A stretch of DNA of 32,518 nucleotides from a virus (IMGVR_UViG_3300026078_000069:1-32518), one strand, 5' to 3'; shown: positions 23,604 to 31,601, numbered from the stretch's first letter. Program-made: numbers and translations. Notes: generated by a model not told the origin, from the sequence alone.

Positions 23604-23824
23604 CAAGTTGGGTTTTGCGCCCCAAGTACACAGTTGCAAATTCCACTGCCGCCGTTCGCTGGGTTGCATGGACATGCCAGCAGATATTGATTGGGCTGCA
23701 CATTTGTTGGCGGGACTACCCTACCTGGTATGAACGAATTCGGCCAAACCTGCGCGCAAGGGCAAACATAGACTGTCGGAGATACTCCACGCTGGCACTT
23801 TGGACAAATCCATCCGGTATTCAT
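23600..23824 (-). CDS. Small zinc-binding protein between scaffold and coat genes (74 aa)
   Basis: The ATG overlaps the scaffold stop. The sequence opens with C-P-K-C, then C-P-C at residues 21-23, as in a zinc ribbon. A second Cys cluster (CPC near residue 51, then ICNC) comes near the end. I recall small W-x-C-P-x-C proteins at the same place in other podoviruses. A role in virion assembly is possible but unproven. Its stop codon lies in repeat copy 3. Confidence 0.7.
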   Translation of the reverse strand: MNTGWICPKCQRGVSPTVYVCPCAQVWPNSFIPGRVVPPTNVQPNQYLLACPCNPANGGSGICNCVLGAQNPTC

Positions 23825-24891
23825 CGGACGCTCTCAACACCCATCGCAAAAGCTTCGTAATCGTTCTTCGGCTGACGCGTTTGCGTCGTCGCGCTGCCGG
23901 TCGGGCGAAGCGGCACGGCACCGACCGCGGGCTTTGTGGCCGGCGCGGGCGCAGCAGCAATTGCCGGAAGTGCACGATACGCACGCTCCGCAGCGTCCGC
24001 CCACTGGCTCGGGTGCATCGACTGCTGGATGATCTGCAATGTCGGCTGCAGATACGCCATCTTCTGCGCGAACGCAGGATCGGAAGCGCGAAGCCGATCG
24101 CCGACTGACTGCAGCTGCGTCAACGCTTGTGCGCTCGCCTGTTCCTGCTGCTGGCGCTGCTGCTGTTCGGCCTGCTGGCGCTGGGTCAGTTCGCTGGTAC
24201 GTGCCGCGGCCTCGCGCTGCTGGGCGATTTCCAGAGCGCGTGCGCGTGGCAGATCCCCGTCAGCCACTTCCTTTGCCAAGTCGCGATGCTGTTCAAGCGG
24301 ATCGAGCAAGCCAGGCACTTCCCGGCCGATACGCTGACCCAGCCACTTCACTTCCTGCATGAGGCCGTCGAAAACTTCGGTCATGCGCTTGGGATCGCCG
24401 CTGTTGATCGCGGACAAGTAGCCCATGACCGCGCCGAACTGCTGCGGACTGGCGCCGGTCGCTGCGATCGAGCTCTGCCATTCGTCGGCCTTCGCGGCCT
24501 TCGCGGCAAGTTCTTCAAACGCCTGTTGTGTCGGACGCGCGGCAAGCTCGCGGAACCGCGCGGCGCTCTTTTCCTTCAGTCCGAGCGCGGAAACTTCGGC
24601 ATCGATTTCCGCCTTGGCGCGATCTTCGTCCGAGAGTTCTTTATCCCTTAGGTATTCCTCTTCCGTGCGTTCAGCCACTTCCTTAATGCGCGCGTCTTCC
24701 TCCGCAGCCGTATCCGCAGCCGCTTTGCCTTCGTCGGCTTTGGCTGGCGCATCGGCGCTGGCTTCGGCAACGCCGCGCGCGAACGCCTCAACATCGCTTT
24801 CGGCAGGCGCCGGAGCAGCAGCAGGCGCATCGGCTACGGGAGCGGCAGCGGTATCGGGTGTTGCGGTGTCATCAGTTTGGACGGTGTCCAT
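23821..24891 (-). CDS. Capsid scaffolding protein (356 aa)
   Basis: It lies between portal and coat genes, as scaffolds do. The N-terminal 70 residues are disordered and rich in Ala, Pro, Asp and Glu. The body is helical with a Gln-rich segment near residue 240 (QRQQAEQQQRQQQEQ), and the end is Pro/Ala-rich. High Glu/Gln/Ala and low aromatic content are typical of scaffolds, which guide assembly and leave the shell. ATG 24891 overlaps the portal gene end by 20 bases. Confidence 0.8.
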   Translation of the reverse strand: MDTVQTDDTATPDTAAAPVADAPAAAPAPAESDVEAFARGVAEASADAPAKADEGKAAADTAAEEDARIKEVAERTEEEYLRDKELSDEDRAKAEIDAEVSALGLKEKSAARFRELAARPTQQAFEELAAKAAKADEWQSSIAATGASPQQFGAVMGYLSAINSGDPKRMTEVFDGLMQEVKWLGQRIGREVPGLLDPLEQHRDLAKEVADGDLPRARALEIAQQREAAARTSELTQRQQAEQQQRQQQEQASAQALTQLQSVGDRLRASDPAFAQKMAYLQPTLQIIQQSMHPSQWADAAERAYRALPAIAAAPAPATKPAVGAVPLRPTGSATTQTRQPKNDYEAFAMGVESVR

Positions 24892-27199
24892 CGATCATCC
24901 CGTTGTGAGGTACTTGAACAAGGTTTGATCCACCCTGCGGAGGTGGCATCGGAAGTCCGGGTTGGGCGCCGGGACCAACACTTTGCGGCGGCGGAAGCTG
25001 CGGCATCGGGCCCGGCTGCTCGGCCGGTACTTGCGGCAGGAATCGAGCCGGGTCGAGACGGTCGCCAGTGCGCTTGAGTGTTTCGGCGACGAGTTCTTCG
25101 ATGCCATCCGCGATGTCGCTTGGCGCCGACTGGCGAAGCTGGCCAACCTGCAAAATAGCGTTCTGCAGAATCGGCATTGTCGCGGCCCAAGACTGTTGCT
25201 GGGCCGTCGTATCAGGCTTGCCGGACGATCCGCCTTTGACGTTGACGGTCAACAGGATGGTCAAGTCCTCGACCGTGATGTTCTGCGGCCAGAATGCCCA
25301 AGGTCCGGCGATCTGCTGCACGTCATCGCGCTCCATCTTCTGCAACGCAACCTCGGCGCTGTACTGCGCCAAGTCGTCCATCATGGAGTCGATGCAGTCG
25401 CGCATGTAACTCGTGCGCGCGTTCGTTCCGGTCTGCTGAATTTCGGCCTCGGTCGCGGTCTTCGCGGTGCGAACTGAGGCGGCCAGAGCCTCCTGAATGC
25501 CCCACGCCATCTCAAGCATGGCGCGTGTCGGGCGATCGTCGTACAAATTGACGTCGATGGCCGGGTATTTGATCTCGGTCACCGCTTCTCTGATAGACGC
25601 GCCAGGACGTGACGTGCGCAGGGCGATCATTTCGCCAATGCCGCCTGCTTCGAGCTTTGCGGCCTCTTTCGCATCCAGCAAAGTCGCGTCAAACCCCGTC
25701 TTCGGGATCGCGCGGCGGCGATGCTCGGCGCGGTTCGAGTAGATGCGATTCATGTCATCGAGCAGATGACGGGTGCGCGTAATCATCGACTGCGGGTGAC
25801 GCTCGCCGTCAACGCGGAGCATGGACAGCGCGAAGAACGGATAGAACCGCGTCGTTCCCGGGTTTGGCTGATACGGCGCCTTGGCGTACTTGTCGAGCCC
25901 GTCGATCAGCGTCAGGACCGTATTCGCGTCCTTGTTCCAAACCTCCCACACGCACACGTTGCCGTCACCGTTCTGCATCGAGCCGCTGATGCTCGCGCCG
26001 GCGCGGTAGGTGTCGGCATCGACTTCGGAGACATTCGCAAGTGGCCCAATGTCCTTGCGGTCGGTGTTGTCGGCCGGCTTCTGCTGGAAATAGATGCTCG
26101 CCTTCGTCAGATCGCTCTCGACGGTCGGGAACGCTGCCTTTGCTTCATCCATCGACATGAACGTGCGGTGCGCGATCCACGGCGCATCCCGGTATTGCTC
26201 AAGCGAATTCGGGACCGACGCGACTTGGATGTCTTCGGCGTTGACGAAATCGACTGCCAAGCCGCGGGCAACCACAATTTCGACCTTCGCCTGCAATCCG
26301 GCGATCTGCTGCTCAAGACTTGCGCGCAGTTCGTCGACGTTGTTGCCGCCGTCCGCGATTTCTTCCTGCGTGGCAGAAATCCGCTCCAAATTGTCCTGCA
26401 GGTCGGAAAGCTGCGACTGGATGATGGGATCTTGCCCCATGCGCTCCTGCCAACTCGCCTTGAGCCAGCCGATGCCGACTGACAGACACGAGCCCACACA
26501 CGGCTCGGCCTGCGCCTTGAGTCGCGCACGCTTCCACAAACGCTGGATCACGATTTCGAGCGTTTGGCCAAGCTGCTTGGCGTCGTCCTGGCGTTGACGG
26601 TACGGCGCAAGAATCTGCTTTGCGGCAGCGCGAACGGTTTGGTCAAGCCAGCCCTGCACTGCGGATTGCGCGGCCTGCTCTGGCGGCACGCTAGGCTGTG
26701 TTGGCGTACCTTTCGGCACGGTGTGTGTGAGCGCCTGCCCAACACCAACCAACGAAGCCTGTGCGTTTGCCTGCGCCGCAGATGCCGCCGCCTGTTCACC
26801 GACCTGCTGCATCATCTGCTGCGTGTTCGGGTCCGCCATGACCTGCTGCCGCGCCATTTCCATGATTTCGGCCATCGGCGGCGGACTGGTCGAGTCCGCG
26901 GGCATGATGTCCAGATCGGGATCGCGGGCGTACAGGAACGATTTCAGGATATCGACATACGTGCCGGCGATCGGAATATTGACCTCGAACTGGCCCGCAT
27001 CGCCTCGTGCGTAGCGCCGGTCCAGTGCGTATTGCTTGCGAGCCGCCTTGTCGAACTCGCGCGCCTCGTTGATGCGTTTGAGCCACGCCTTAACGTCCGC
27101 GCATTCCTGCGCGTCGTACTTAGGGTCCGAAGACATCGCCGCCGACATAAACTGATCGGCTTCGCTGGGCTGCTGCAGTTGGTCTTCGGGCGTGCTCAC
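24872..27199 (-). CDS. Portal protein (775 aa)
   Basis: The gene sits directly after the large terminase and a small gene, and its product has the size of a podovirus portal (P22 gp1 is 725 residues). Visible features are an N-terminal ARGDAGQFEVNIPIAGTYVD region, an internal Gln-rich insert (about residues 115-190), a long helix with RHPQSMITRTRHLLDDMNRI (the dodecamer stem/crown), and a C-terminal Pro-rich tail with repeated Q-P-G-P motifs. GTG 27199 is chosen since it overlaps the previous TGA. It forms the ring through which DNA is packed and ejected. Confidence 0.85.
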   Translation of the reverse strand: MSTPEDQLQQPSEADQFMSAAMSSDPKYDAQECADVKAWLKRINEAREFDKAARKQYALDRRYARGDAGQFEVNIPIAGTYVDILKSFLYARDPDLDIMPADSTSPPPMAEIMEMARQQVMADPNTQQMMQQVGEQAAASAAQANAQASLVGVGQALTHTVPKGTPTQPSVPPEQAAQSAVQGWLDQTVRAAAKQILAPYRQRQDDAKQLGQTLEIVIQRLWKRARLKAQAEPCVGSCLSVGIGWLKASWQERMGQDPIIQSQLSDLQDNLERISATQEEIADGGNNVDELRASLEQQIAGLQAKVEIVVARGLAVDFVNAEDIQVASVPNSLEQYRDAPWIAHRTFMSMDEAKAAFPTVESDLTKASIYFQQKPADNTDRKDIGPLANVSEVDADTYRAGASISGSMQNGDGNVCVWEVWNKDANTVLTLIDGLDKYAKAPYQPNPGTTRFYPFFALSMLRVDGERHPQSMITRTRHLLDDMNRIYSNRAEHRRRAIPKTGFDATLLDAKEAAKLEAGGIGEMIALRTSRPGASIREAVTEIKYPAIDVNLYDDRPTRAMLEMAWGIQEALAASVRTAKTATEAEIQQTGTNARTSYMRDCIDSMMDDLAQYSAEVALQKMERDDVQQIAGPWAFWPQNITVEDLTILLTVNVKGGSSGKPDTTAQQQSWAATMPILQNAILQVGQLRQSAPSDIADGIEELVAETLKRTGDRLDPARFLPQVPAEQPGPMPQLPPPQSVGPGAQPGLPMPPPQGGSNLVQVPHNGMIDGHRPN

Positions 27200-27339
27200 A
27201 ACTTCCCTCTCAGCGCAATCACGCGTTCATAGTCATGCCGGCGTGATTCCTTACATTCGGATTCAGGCAAGCTCTCGAAATACCGGACGCCTGCGCGCAC
27301 TTGTGCGTCGGTCATAGCCATGATTTCTTCATCGCTCAT
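27196..27339 (-). CDS. Very small acidic protein between TerL and portal (47 aa)
   Basis: ATG 27339 overlaps the terminase stop (ATGA), and its TGA overlaps the portal GTG, so the frame exactly fills the gap between two essential genes. The peptide starts MSDEEIMAMTDAQVRAG and has a helical, highly charged composition (Glu, Arg, Asp) with one Cys. No family is recognised. It may be a small packaging accessory or only a coupling peptide. Confidence 0.65.
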   Translation of the reverse strand: MSDEEIMAMTDAQVRAGVRYFESLPESECKESRRHDYERVIALRGKL

Positions 27340-28937
27340 CGGTAGAACCTCCGACGCTGCGCCGCTTCCTGCTCGTCGCTATAACGGATTGACTCGATGT
27401 GCCGGCGAGTGAATGGGACGATGGGTTTCTCGCGGTCGTCGCTTGGAACGCTTGCGTTCTGCGTCAAATCAAGTCCGCGGCCAATGTTTCCGCAAACGTC
27501 CACGGCATCGTCATATCGGGCAAGTGGGAATGAACAAAGCTGATCGACAAGACGACCGGACCACGATCTTCCACGTGGAACATGGACCGTTCCAGCGCTT
27601 GCGCGCCCTCGAAAACTGGCGACGCGTGCGATCTTGTCGGAAACGCACGGCAGATACTCGATGGCCATAAACACCTGCTTTTCGGCCATCGTCTTCTTCA
27701 ACAACGGTTCGATCGCGCGGCGAATGACACCGGCCTCATCAAACCAAAGACGCGGACGCCATTGCTTCACCATTGCCAAGAATGGCTCTATCGTCTTGTC
27801 CGGCGCTTGCTGGCCTGACCACCAGTCTAAAATCCACAGATGGCCAATTGAATCTAGGCCAAAAACTCCATGCTCGGAAAAGTCGGGGTTTGTTCGCAAC
27901 GTCTTCTCGGTCACCGCAAGATCGCTGGCGCCGTAGATTTCGAGGTTTGCCGGCAGTTCTTCATCGTCATACCAGTTGAACCAACCGCGCTCGAACTGGC
28001 CGCCGCTGTCAGGCTGCGGACGCTGTTGGTACAGACTCGCCCAGGTGCGCCCGTTGGACTCGTAGTTCTGCCAGTGCCGCGCATCGAACCATTCCGGCCA
28101 GAGGTATTCGCCAATCTGGCGTTCAACTGGATCGTCTGCGCGCTCGCACTTCGCTGGTATGTTCAGGACGTGCCACACCTGTCCGTCACGGCAGGAAATC
28201 GGCCCTGATTCGCCGTTGTAGTTCTCGGGGAGAATTGAGCCCGCAAGGTCGTCCATATGCCAACGGGTTTGAATCAGGATCACACTCGCGCGCGGCTTTA
28301 GGCGCGTCATCAAGCTATCCTGATACTCCTGCAGAATCTTGCGACGAATGGTCTCGCTGTCCGCTTCTTCGCGATTAGCAACTGGATCATCGATGATTAG
28401 CAGGTCTGCGCGGGCAGAAGTGATTGCCCCGAGGATGCCAGCAGCCAACAAACCGCTATCGTTCGTAAGTTCCCATTCGGTGACGCCAGCGCTGCCGGCG
28501 CGCAAGACAGGCCGATCCTCCCATATAGCTGACGATTCCGAACTCGACGCCAAAGCACGACAGCGCCGGGACTGCCTCTCGGCAGGTGTAGCTGCATAGC
28601 TGGTAACAATGACCCGATAGCCCGGCTTGCGCGACAGCGCCCAAGCTGGGGCAACTACGGACGCATACGTAGACTTTGCAGAACCAGGAGGTTCAAGGAT
28701 GATGAGGCGGCCGCTATCTGCTTCGATACAGCGCTGGATCGCCTCCATCGTGACAATGTGATGCTTTGCGACCGCAGACTCGATCGGCTGGAACAACCAT
28801 TCGTTCGGATCATCGCTGATCGGAACGCCAGGAATAGTGACAGACTGGCTATAGGCAACAAGCGACTCCCGAGCACGGCGACGCCGTAATAGCTCAATCG
28901 CTGCGGCCTGCGGATCAATGGCGCTTCCATCAGCCAT
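27336..28937 (-). CDS. terL: Terminase large subunit (TerL, 533 aa)
   Basis: This is the packaging motor. The ATPase part has a Walker A-like EPPGSAKST at 82-90, a Walker B LLIIDD (179-184) and a coupling segment LIQTRWHMDDL (221-231). The nuclease part has the expected acidic residues: Asp339 in ASDL, Asp400/Glu401 in WFDEAG, and D-D-A-V-D at 476-480. ATG 28937 overlaps the TerS stop by 8 bases. Length and motifs fit a complete subunit. Confidence 0.93.
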   Translation of the reverse strand: MADGSAIDPQAAAIELLRRRRARESLVAYSQSVTIPGVPISDDPNEWLFQPIESAVAKHHIVTMEAIQRCIEADSGRLIILEPPGSAKSTYASVVAPAWALSRKPGYRVIVTSYAATPAERQSRRCRALASSSESSAIWEDRPVLRAGSAGVTEWELTNDSGLLAAGILGAITSARADLLIIDDPVANREEADSETIRRKILQEYQDSLMTRLKPRASVILIQTRWHMDDLAGSILPENYNGESGPISCRDGQVWHVLNIPAKCERADDPVERQIGEYLWPEWFDARHWQNYESNGRTWASLYQQRPQPDSGGQFERGWFNWYDDEELPANLEIYGASDLAVTEKTLRTNPDFSEHGVFGLDSIGHLWILDWWSGQQAPDKTIEPFLAMVKQWRPRLWFDEAGVIRRAIEPLLKKTMAEKQVFMAIEYLPCVSDKIARVASFRGRASAGTVHVPRGRSWSGRLVDQLCSFPLARYDDAVDVCGNIGRGLDLTQNASVPSDDREKPIVPFTRRHIESIRYSDEQEAAQRRRFYR

Positions 28938-29367
28938 CTAGCGCGCGCTCTCCAGCAGCAATAGCGAGCAAAGCCGAGTCGGGAAGGTCAACGGCCTTCA
29001 CAAGCAGAGGGTTTTCCTTATCCCCCTTCAGAGTCATCGCTTCGCCGTACTTGCGCGGCAATAGCTTCGCTGCAACCCATTTCCGAGCATCGACGCGGAC
29101 GCGTTTGTCATTCGGGTCAAGGTCTGTCCGATCGGCAATCTCAACGATTTCCTCGGCGAACTTCTCTGCACGCGATTCACAGGCGCGCGCGTACATGTCC
29201 GAAAATCCTTTGTGTTCATGCAGCCACAGATCGATTGTTGACCGCGCTGGAAAGTCGTCCTTGTCCGAAATGCTTTTCTTCGACTCACCTTGCGACACAA
29301 GCGCACAGATGCGCTCTGCCAGAATCGGCGTGTACTTTGTCGGTCTGCCGGGGGATTTGTTTGCCAC
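28930..29367 (-). CDS. terS: Terminase small subunit (TerS, 145 aa)
   Basis: It starts with a GRPTKYTPILAERICALV helix-turn-helix region and then STIDLWLHEHKGF, a DNA-recognition pattern typical of TerS. The centre has EEIVEIADR and RVRVDARKWVAAKLLPRKYG, a segment I recall as a hallmark of small terminase proteins of this type. GTG 29367 is the start; the product binds the packaging site and recruits TerL. The gene overlaps terL. Confidence 0.88.
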   Translation of the reverse strand: MANKSPGRPTKYTPILAERICALVSQGESKKSISDKDDFPARSTIDLWLHEHKGFSDMYARACESRAEKFAEEIVEIADRTDLDPNDKRVRVDARKWVAAKLLPRKYGEAMTLKGDKENPLLVKAVDLPDSALLAIAAGERALDG

Positions 29368-29381
29368 GCGATCGCCTAGGG

Positions 29382-29606
29382 TTACGAACCGTCATCGCCG
29401 CCAGTCGTCTGCCCCAGCACGACATTGGCTTTGCGGTCGATGGTGGCCTTCTGGCTCGGCGTGATTGACTTGCCGACTTGCTGCGATGCCCTCGCCTTCG
29501 CGTTTGCCGCGTGGCTCTTGTCAGGCATCGGATACTTGCGATCTTTCGGCAGCCCGAACATGGCATCCGACAGCGCATTGCGGCCTTTCGATGTGAGCGT
29601 GCTCAT
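29382..29606 (-). CDS. Small basic phage protein, DUF6582-like (74 aa)
   Basis: ATG 29606 is chosen because the longer version begins inside the 18-bp repeat. The sequence has LPKDRKYPMPDKSHAANAKA, the pattern (P-x-x-R-K-Y-P-x-x-D-x-S-H-A-x-N-A) seen in small phage proteins named DUF6582. The function is unknown; the name comes from recall. It has no clear Shine-Dalgarno (the sequence before ATG is TGTCTGCAC). Repeat copy 4 ends 24 bases upstream. It is first in the packaging block. Confidence 0.65.
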   Translation of the reverse strand: MSTLTSKGRNALSDAMFGLPKDRKYPMPDKSHAANAKARASQQVGKSITPSQKATIDRKANVVLGQTTGGDDGS

Positions 29607-29630
29607 GTGCAGACAATGCACGAGCCGCAC

Positions 29631-29646
29631 CAACAATCAAGGCTTC
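29631..29646 (-). repeat. Dispersed element, copy 4 (16 of 18 bases; before packaging genes)
   Basis: On the - strand GAAGCCTTGATTGTTG. The two bases at its 5' end differ from the other copies. The second TGA in it is the stop of the preceding gene (29637-29639), showing that the element supplies the stop in another frame. The next ATG (29606) is 24 bases on. Confidence 0.8.
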
Positions 29647-29966
29647 GCAAGTACCTCGGCCAGATGCGCTGCGATGTCCTCGCACACCTGCGCAGCATCG
29701 GGGAATACCGCCTTTGCGCTCGCGTACAGTCCGACAATCATTTTCGGACACTTCCGCGTCCACGCTTGTGTCGTTGGCGCTTCCTCGGGGAGTAGGTAAA
29801 CGTATCGATCAGCGTCGACGAGGATGTACGCGCCAGCCTGGGTGCGATGCCGTATGCCTCGCATGCGACGGATTAGCTCAAGCGCCAGATCGATTTCTCC
29901 TGTGTCGACGCATCTCCCCACAGCCCGAAGGGATCGAGACTGGTATTTCCTTGGACTCAACAGCAT
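29637..29966 (-). CDS. Hypothetical phage protein (109 aa)
   Basis: ATG 29966 has GGGGGAG seven bases upstream; longer starts overlap the nuclease gene without a clear ribosome site. The N-terminal half is basic and helical (DLALELIRRMRGI), the middle beta-rich (GAYILVDADRYVYLLPEE), and the C-terminus helical. No domain is recognised. It overlaps the nuclease-like gene by 10 bases. It is the last gene before repeat copy 4, so it closes the early block. Confidence 0.65.
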   Translation of the reverse strand: MLLSPRKYQSRSLRAVGRCVDTGEIDLALELIRRMRGIRHRTQAGAYILVDADRYVYLLPEEAPTTQAWTRKCPKMIVGLYASAKAVFPDAAQVCEDIAAHLAEVLAKP

Positions 29967-30259
29967 CGCGCTCCCCCGAATAGTGCTATCGCTTGCTCGA
30001 TGGTCTCGACCACATGCACACGGACACCGTGCACTGCAGCATCGGCGTGCCATTTCTCTTGTTCGTCTGTCAGGCGTCTTGCGCTTGGACGTTTTTTGCC
30101 GTCCTTGACCTCTACCCAAGTCACAACGCCGCGCTGGAAGCACACCAAGTCCGGCACTCCATCCCCACACCGACTCAGGTCTACGACATGGACGCCTATC
30201 TTTCGCAATGCGCTCGCGATTTCACCGTGGTTGCGGTCGACGCGGCGCGCGTACTTCAC
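29957..30259 (-). CDS. VRR-NUC / PD-(D/E)XK-like nuclease (100 aa)
   Basis: GTG 30259 overlaps the preceding stop. A short nuclease fold is visible: an early Glu in HGEIASALRK, G-D-G-V-P-D-L-V, and W-V-E-V-K-D-G-K. The G-x-P-D and E-V-K residues are the metal-binding set of PD-(D/E)XK enzymes of VRR-NUC type, which act on branched or nicked DNA. It follows the recombination genes, so Holliday junction or replication-fork processing is plausible. Family assignment is from the motifs. Confidence 0.7.
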   Translation of the reverse strand: MKYARRVDRNHGEIASALRKIGVHVVDLSRCGDGVPDLVCFQRGVVTWVEVKDGKKRPSARRLTDEQEKWHADAAVHGVRVHVVETIEQAIALFGGARCC

Positions 30260-30489
30260 CGTGCGCGCTCTCCTGCGATCGACGATCCGCCAGGGAGTGC
30301 GTGCAGGTAGCGGCCTTCCGTCGTCACCCTAGGCTTCATCAGGTAGCCGCTCTCGCCTCGCATCCTTGGCCAGAGCATCACGGGCGCATAGAACAGCCCG
30401 CAGTCAGCCGCTATTTCCAGGTGCCAAACGCGACCATCGGCCGTGTCTGTGAAGCCGATCCCGGTTCTTGTGCGCTCGCTGTCGTTCAT
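30256..30489 (-). CDS. Hypothetical phage protein (77 aa)
   Basis: ATG overlaps the preceding stop (ATGA), and the stop overlaps the nuclease gene. The peptide has a beta-rich core (GRVWHLEIAADCGLFYAPVMLWPR) and a charged tail (GGSSIAGERAR). There is no metal motif or membrane helix. It is unrecognised; placement suggests a small early protein. Confidence 0.6.
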   Translation of the reverse strand: MNDSERTRTGIGFTDTADGRVWHLEIAADCGLFYAPVMLWPRMRGESGYLMKPRVTTEGRYLHALPGGSSIAGERAR

Positions 30490-30683
30490 CCGTTAGATAC
30501 CCATTCGTCAAAAAAATGGCGCTCAACATCCTCTACAAGCGATGAAATCCTGCTACCAAATTCCCATGCCGGAATATTTGTCGACATCTGCGACTTAAGT
30601 TGCTTCCATTGCTTAACTGTCATCGAAATTCGCATCTCGACAACCACATCATCAGGATTCTGAATCTTAGCTATGGATTTCAC
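30486..30683 (-). CDS. Hypothetical phage protein (65 aa)
   Basis: GTG 30683 overlaps the NinB stop, and the stop overlaps the next ATG. The product is helical and partly basic (MTVKQWKQLKSQMS), with an acidic C-terminus (LVEDVERHFFDEW). No family is recognised. It is a member of the coupled early operon. Confidence 0.6.
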   Translation of the reverse strand: MKSIAKIQNPDDVVVEMRISMTVKQWKQLKSQMSTNIPAWEFGSRISSLVEDVERHFFDEWVSNG

Positions 30684-31111
30684 GCCGCCTTTCTCCCCTG
30701 TTCACCACCGAACTTCACACCATGCTCCGCGCCGAACCACAGCGCGAACTCGATCAACTCGATCATCTGCGGAATCGTCATACGTCGGGTTCGGACGCCG
30801 AGCATGACGAAGCCGCCACCTATCCCCGCCGCTACCCGCTGGTGTTTCTTGAGGCCAGCGGTGCAGATGTCCTTCCAGTCCTCTTTCTCAAGCCATTCCA
30901 TCTTGCCGTCGACCGGCCATTGCACCTGCTCCGCAATGTCAGTCAACACCGCCCACATCTTGTCGTTCTGCTCAAGCGTGCGGGTCGGGATCAATTCCTC
31001 AATGCGCACACGTACAGCGCGGCCAATCTCAAGGAAACGACATGCGAACTTCCAAGCCGCGGCCATGCGATCGCGCGCGTTCTCAGTCCGAAGGATGAAT
31101 ACCTCGCTCAT
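30680..31111 (-). CDS. ninB: NinB/Orf recombination protein (143 aa)
   Basis: ATG 31111 overlaps the DUF1364 gene stop. The length matches lambda NinB (146 residues). Visible motifs are RVRIEELIPTRTLEQNDKMWAVL, W-P-V-D-G-K-M-E-W-L-E-K-E-D-W-K, and MTIPQMIELIEFALWFGAEHGV, the NinB signature. NinB binds single-stranded DNA and helps strand assembly in recombination. It is part of the nin-like region between replication and packaging genes. Confidence 0.9.
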   Translation of the reverse strand: MSEVFILRTENARDRMAAAWKFACRFLEIGRAVRVRIEELIPTRTLEQNDKMWAVLTDIAEQVQWPVDGKMEWLEKEDWKDICTAGLKKHQRVAAGIGGGFVMLGVRTRRMTIPQMIELIEFALWFGAEHGVKFGGEQGRKAA

Positions 31112-31410
31112 TCGACTACCTGTAGATAACCCTGCTTCCAAAGCTCTGTGAACGTCCGCTCATACCCGCGGTTCCAGATTTCCGCCTTTTCCTCGCGGCT
31201 GAACTTGTTGCCATGGTCGAGCTCGCGGTGACACGCGCGGCAACCGCTGGCGAAAAAATGATCGTGCGCCTTGATGCTCGCGCCCTTGCCGTGCCGGGAC
31301 TGGTTGCTGTGGCACGGCTCACCCGGTCCGCCCTCGCACACGCCGTCGATCTGCAGCGTGCATTCCAACTTGTAGGCCAAGTCCAGCAATGGACGGCAGC
31401 GGAAGTTCAC
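31108..31410 (-). CDS. DUF1364/YbcO-like HNH-type nuclease (100 aa)
   Basis: GTG 31410 overlaps the preceding TGA. The sequence has E-C-T-L-Q-I-x-G-V-C, later a Cys-His pair, H-D-H-F-F-A-S-G-C-R-A-C-H, and R-E-L-D-H. These are the zinc- and metal-binding residues of the DUF1364 (lambdoid YbcO) nuclease family. It probably cuts DNA structures in recombination. Its neighbours are NinB and a C4-type protein. Confidence 0.85.
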   Translation of the reverse strand: MNFRCRPLLDLAYKLECTLQIDGVCEGGPGEPCHSNQSRHGKGASIKAHDHFFASGCRACHRELDHGNKFSREEKAEIWNRGYERTFTELWKQGYLQVVE

Positions 31411-31601
31411 TCGAAATCCTCGCCGCCGATGATCTTCAACCGCCGCTTCGGCTCCTGTGATGTCAGGTGGTACGCGCTGCACGACTTGCAGAAGTACGCC
31501 CTGCGCTCCCGGCGATGTCCACGGCGATGCGCCTTTGCGCCGGCCAGCGCGAGCAATGCCTCGGCGCGGTTGTGATAGGGGCGCTTGCCGCAGGTGTTCA
31601 C
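31407..31601 (-). CDS. Small zinc-binding phage protein (64 aa)
   Basis: GTG 31601 overlaps the previous stop. The protein has CGKRPYHN at the start and a later Y-F-C-K-S-C-S-A-Y-H-L-T-S segment, a likely zinc ribbon with Cys and His. A basic R/H-rich centre (AHRRGHRRERRA) is compatible with nucleic-acid binding. I recall similar small C-x2-C-x3-H proteins in betaproteobacterial phages. No function is assigned. Confidence 0.75.
   Translation of the reverse strand: MNTCGKRPYHNRAEALLALAGAKAHRRGHRRERRAYFCKSCSAYHLTSQEPKRRLKIIGGEDFE

Noticed and set aside
7794-29646. CRISPR array made of the 18-bp repeats
   Set aside because: The copies are 6-8.4 kb apart with whole gene blocks between them, not spacers of about 30 bases.
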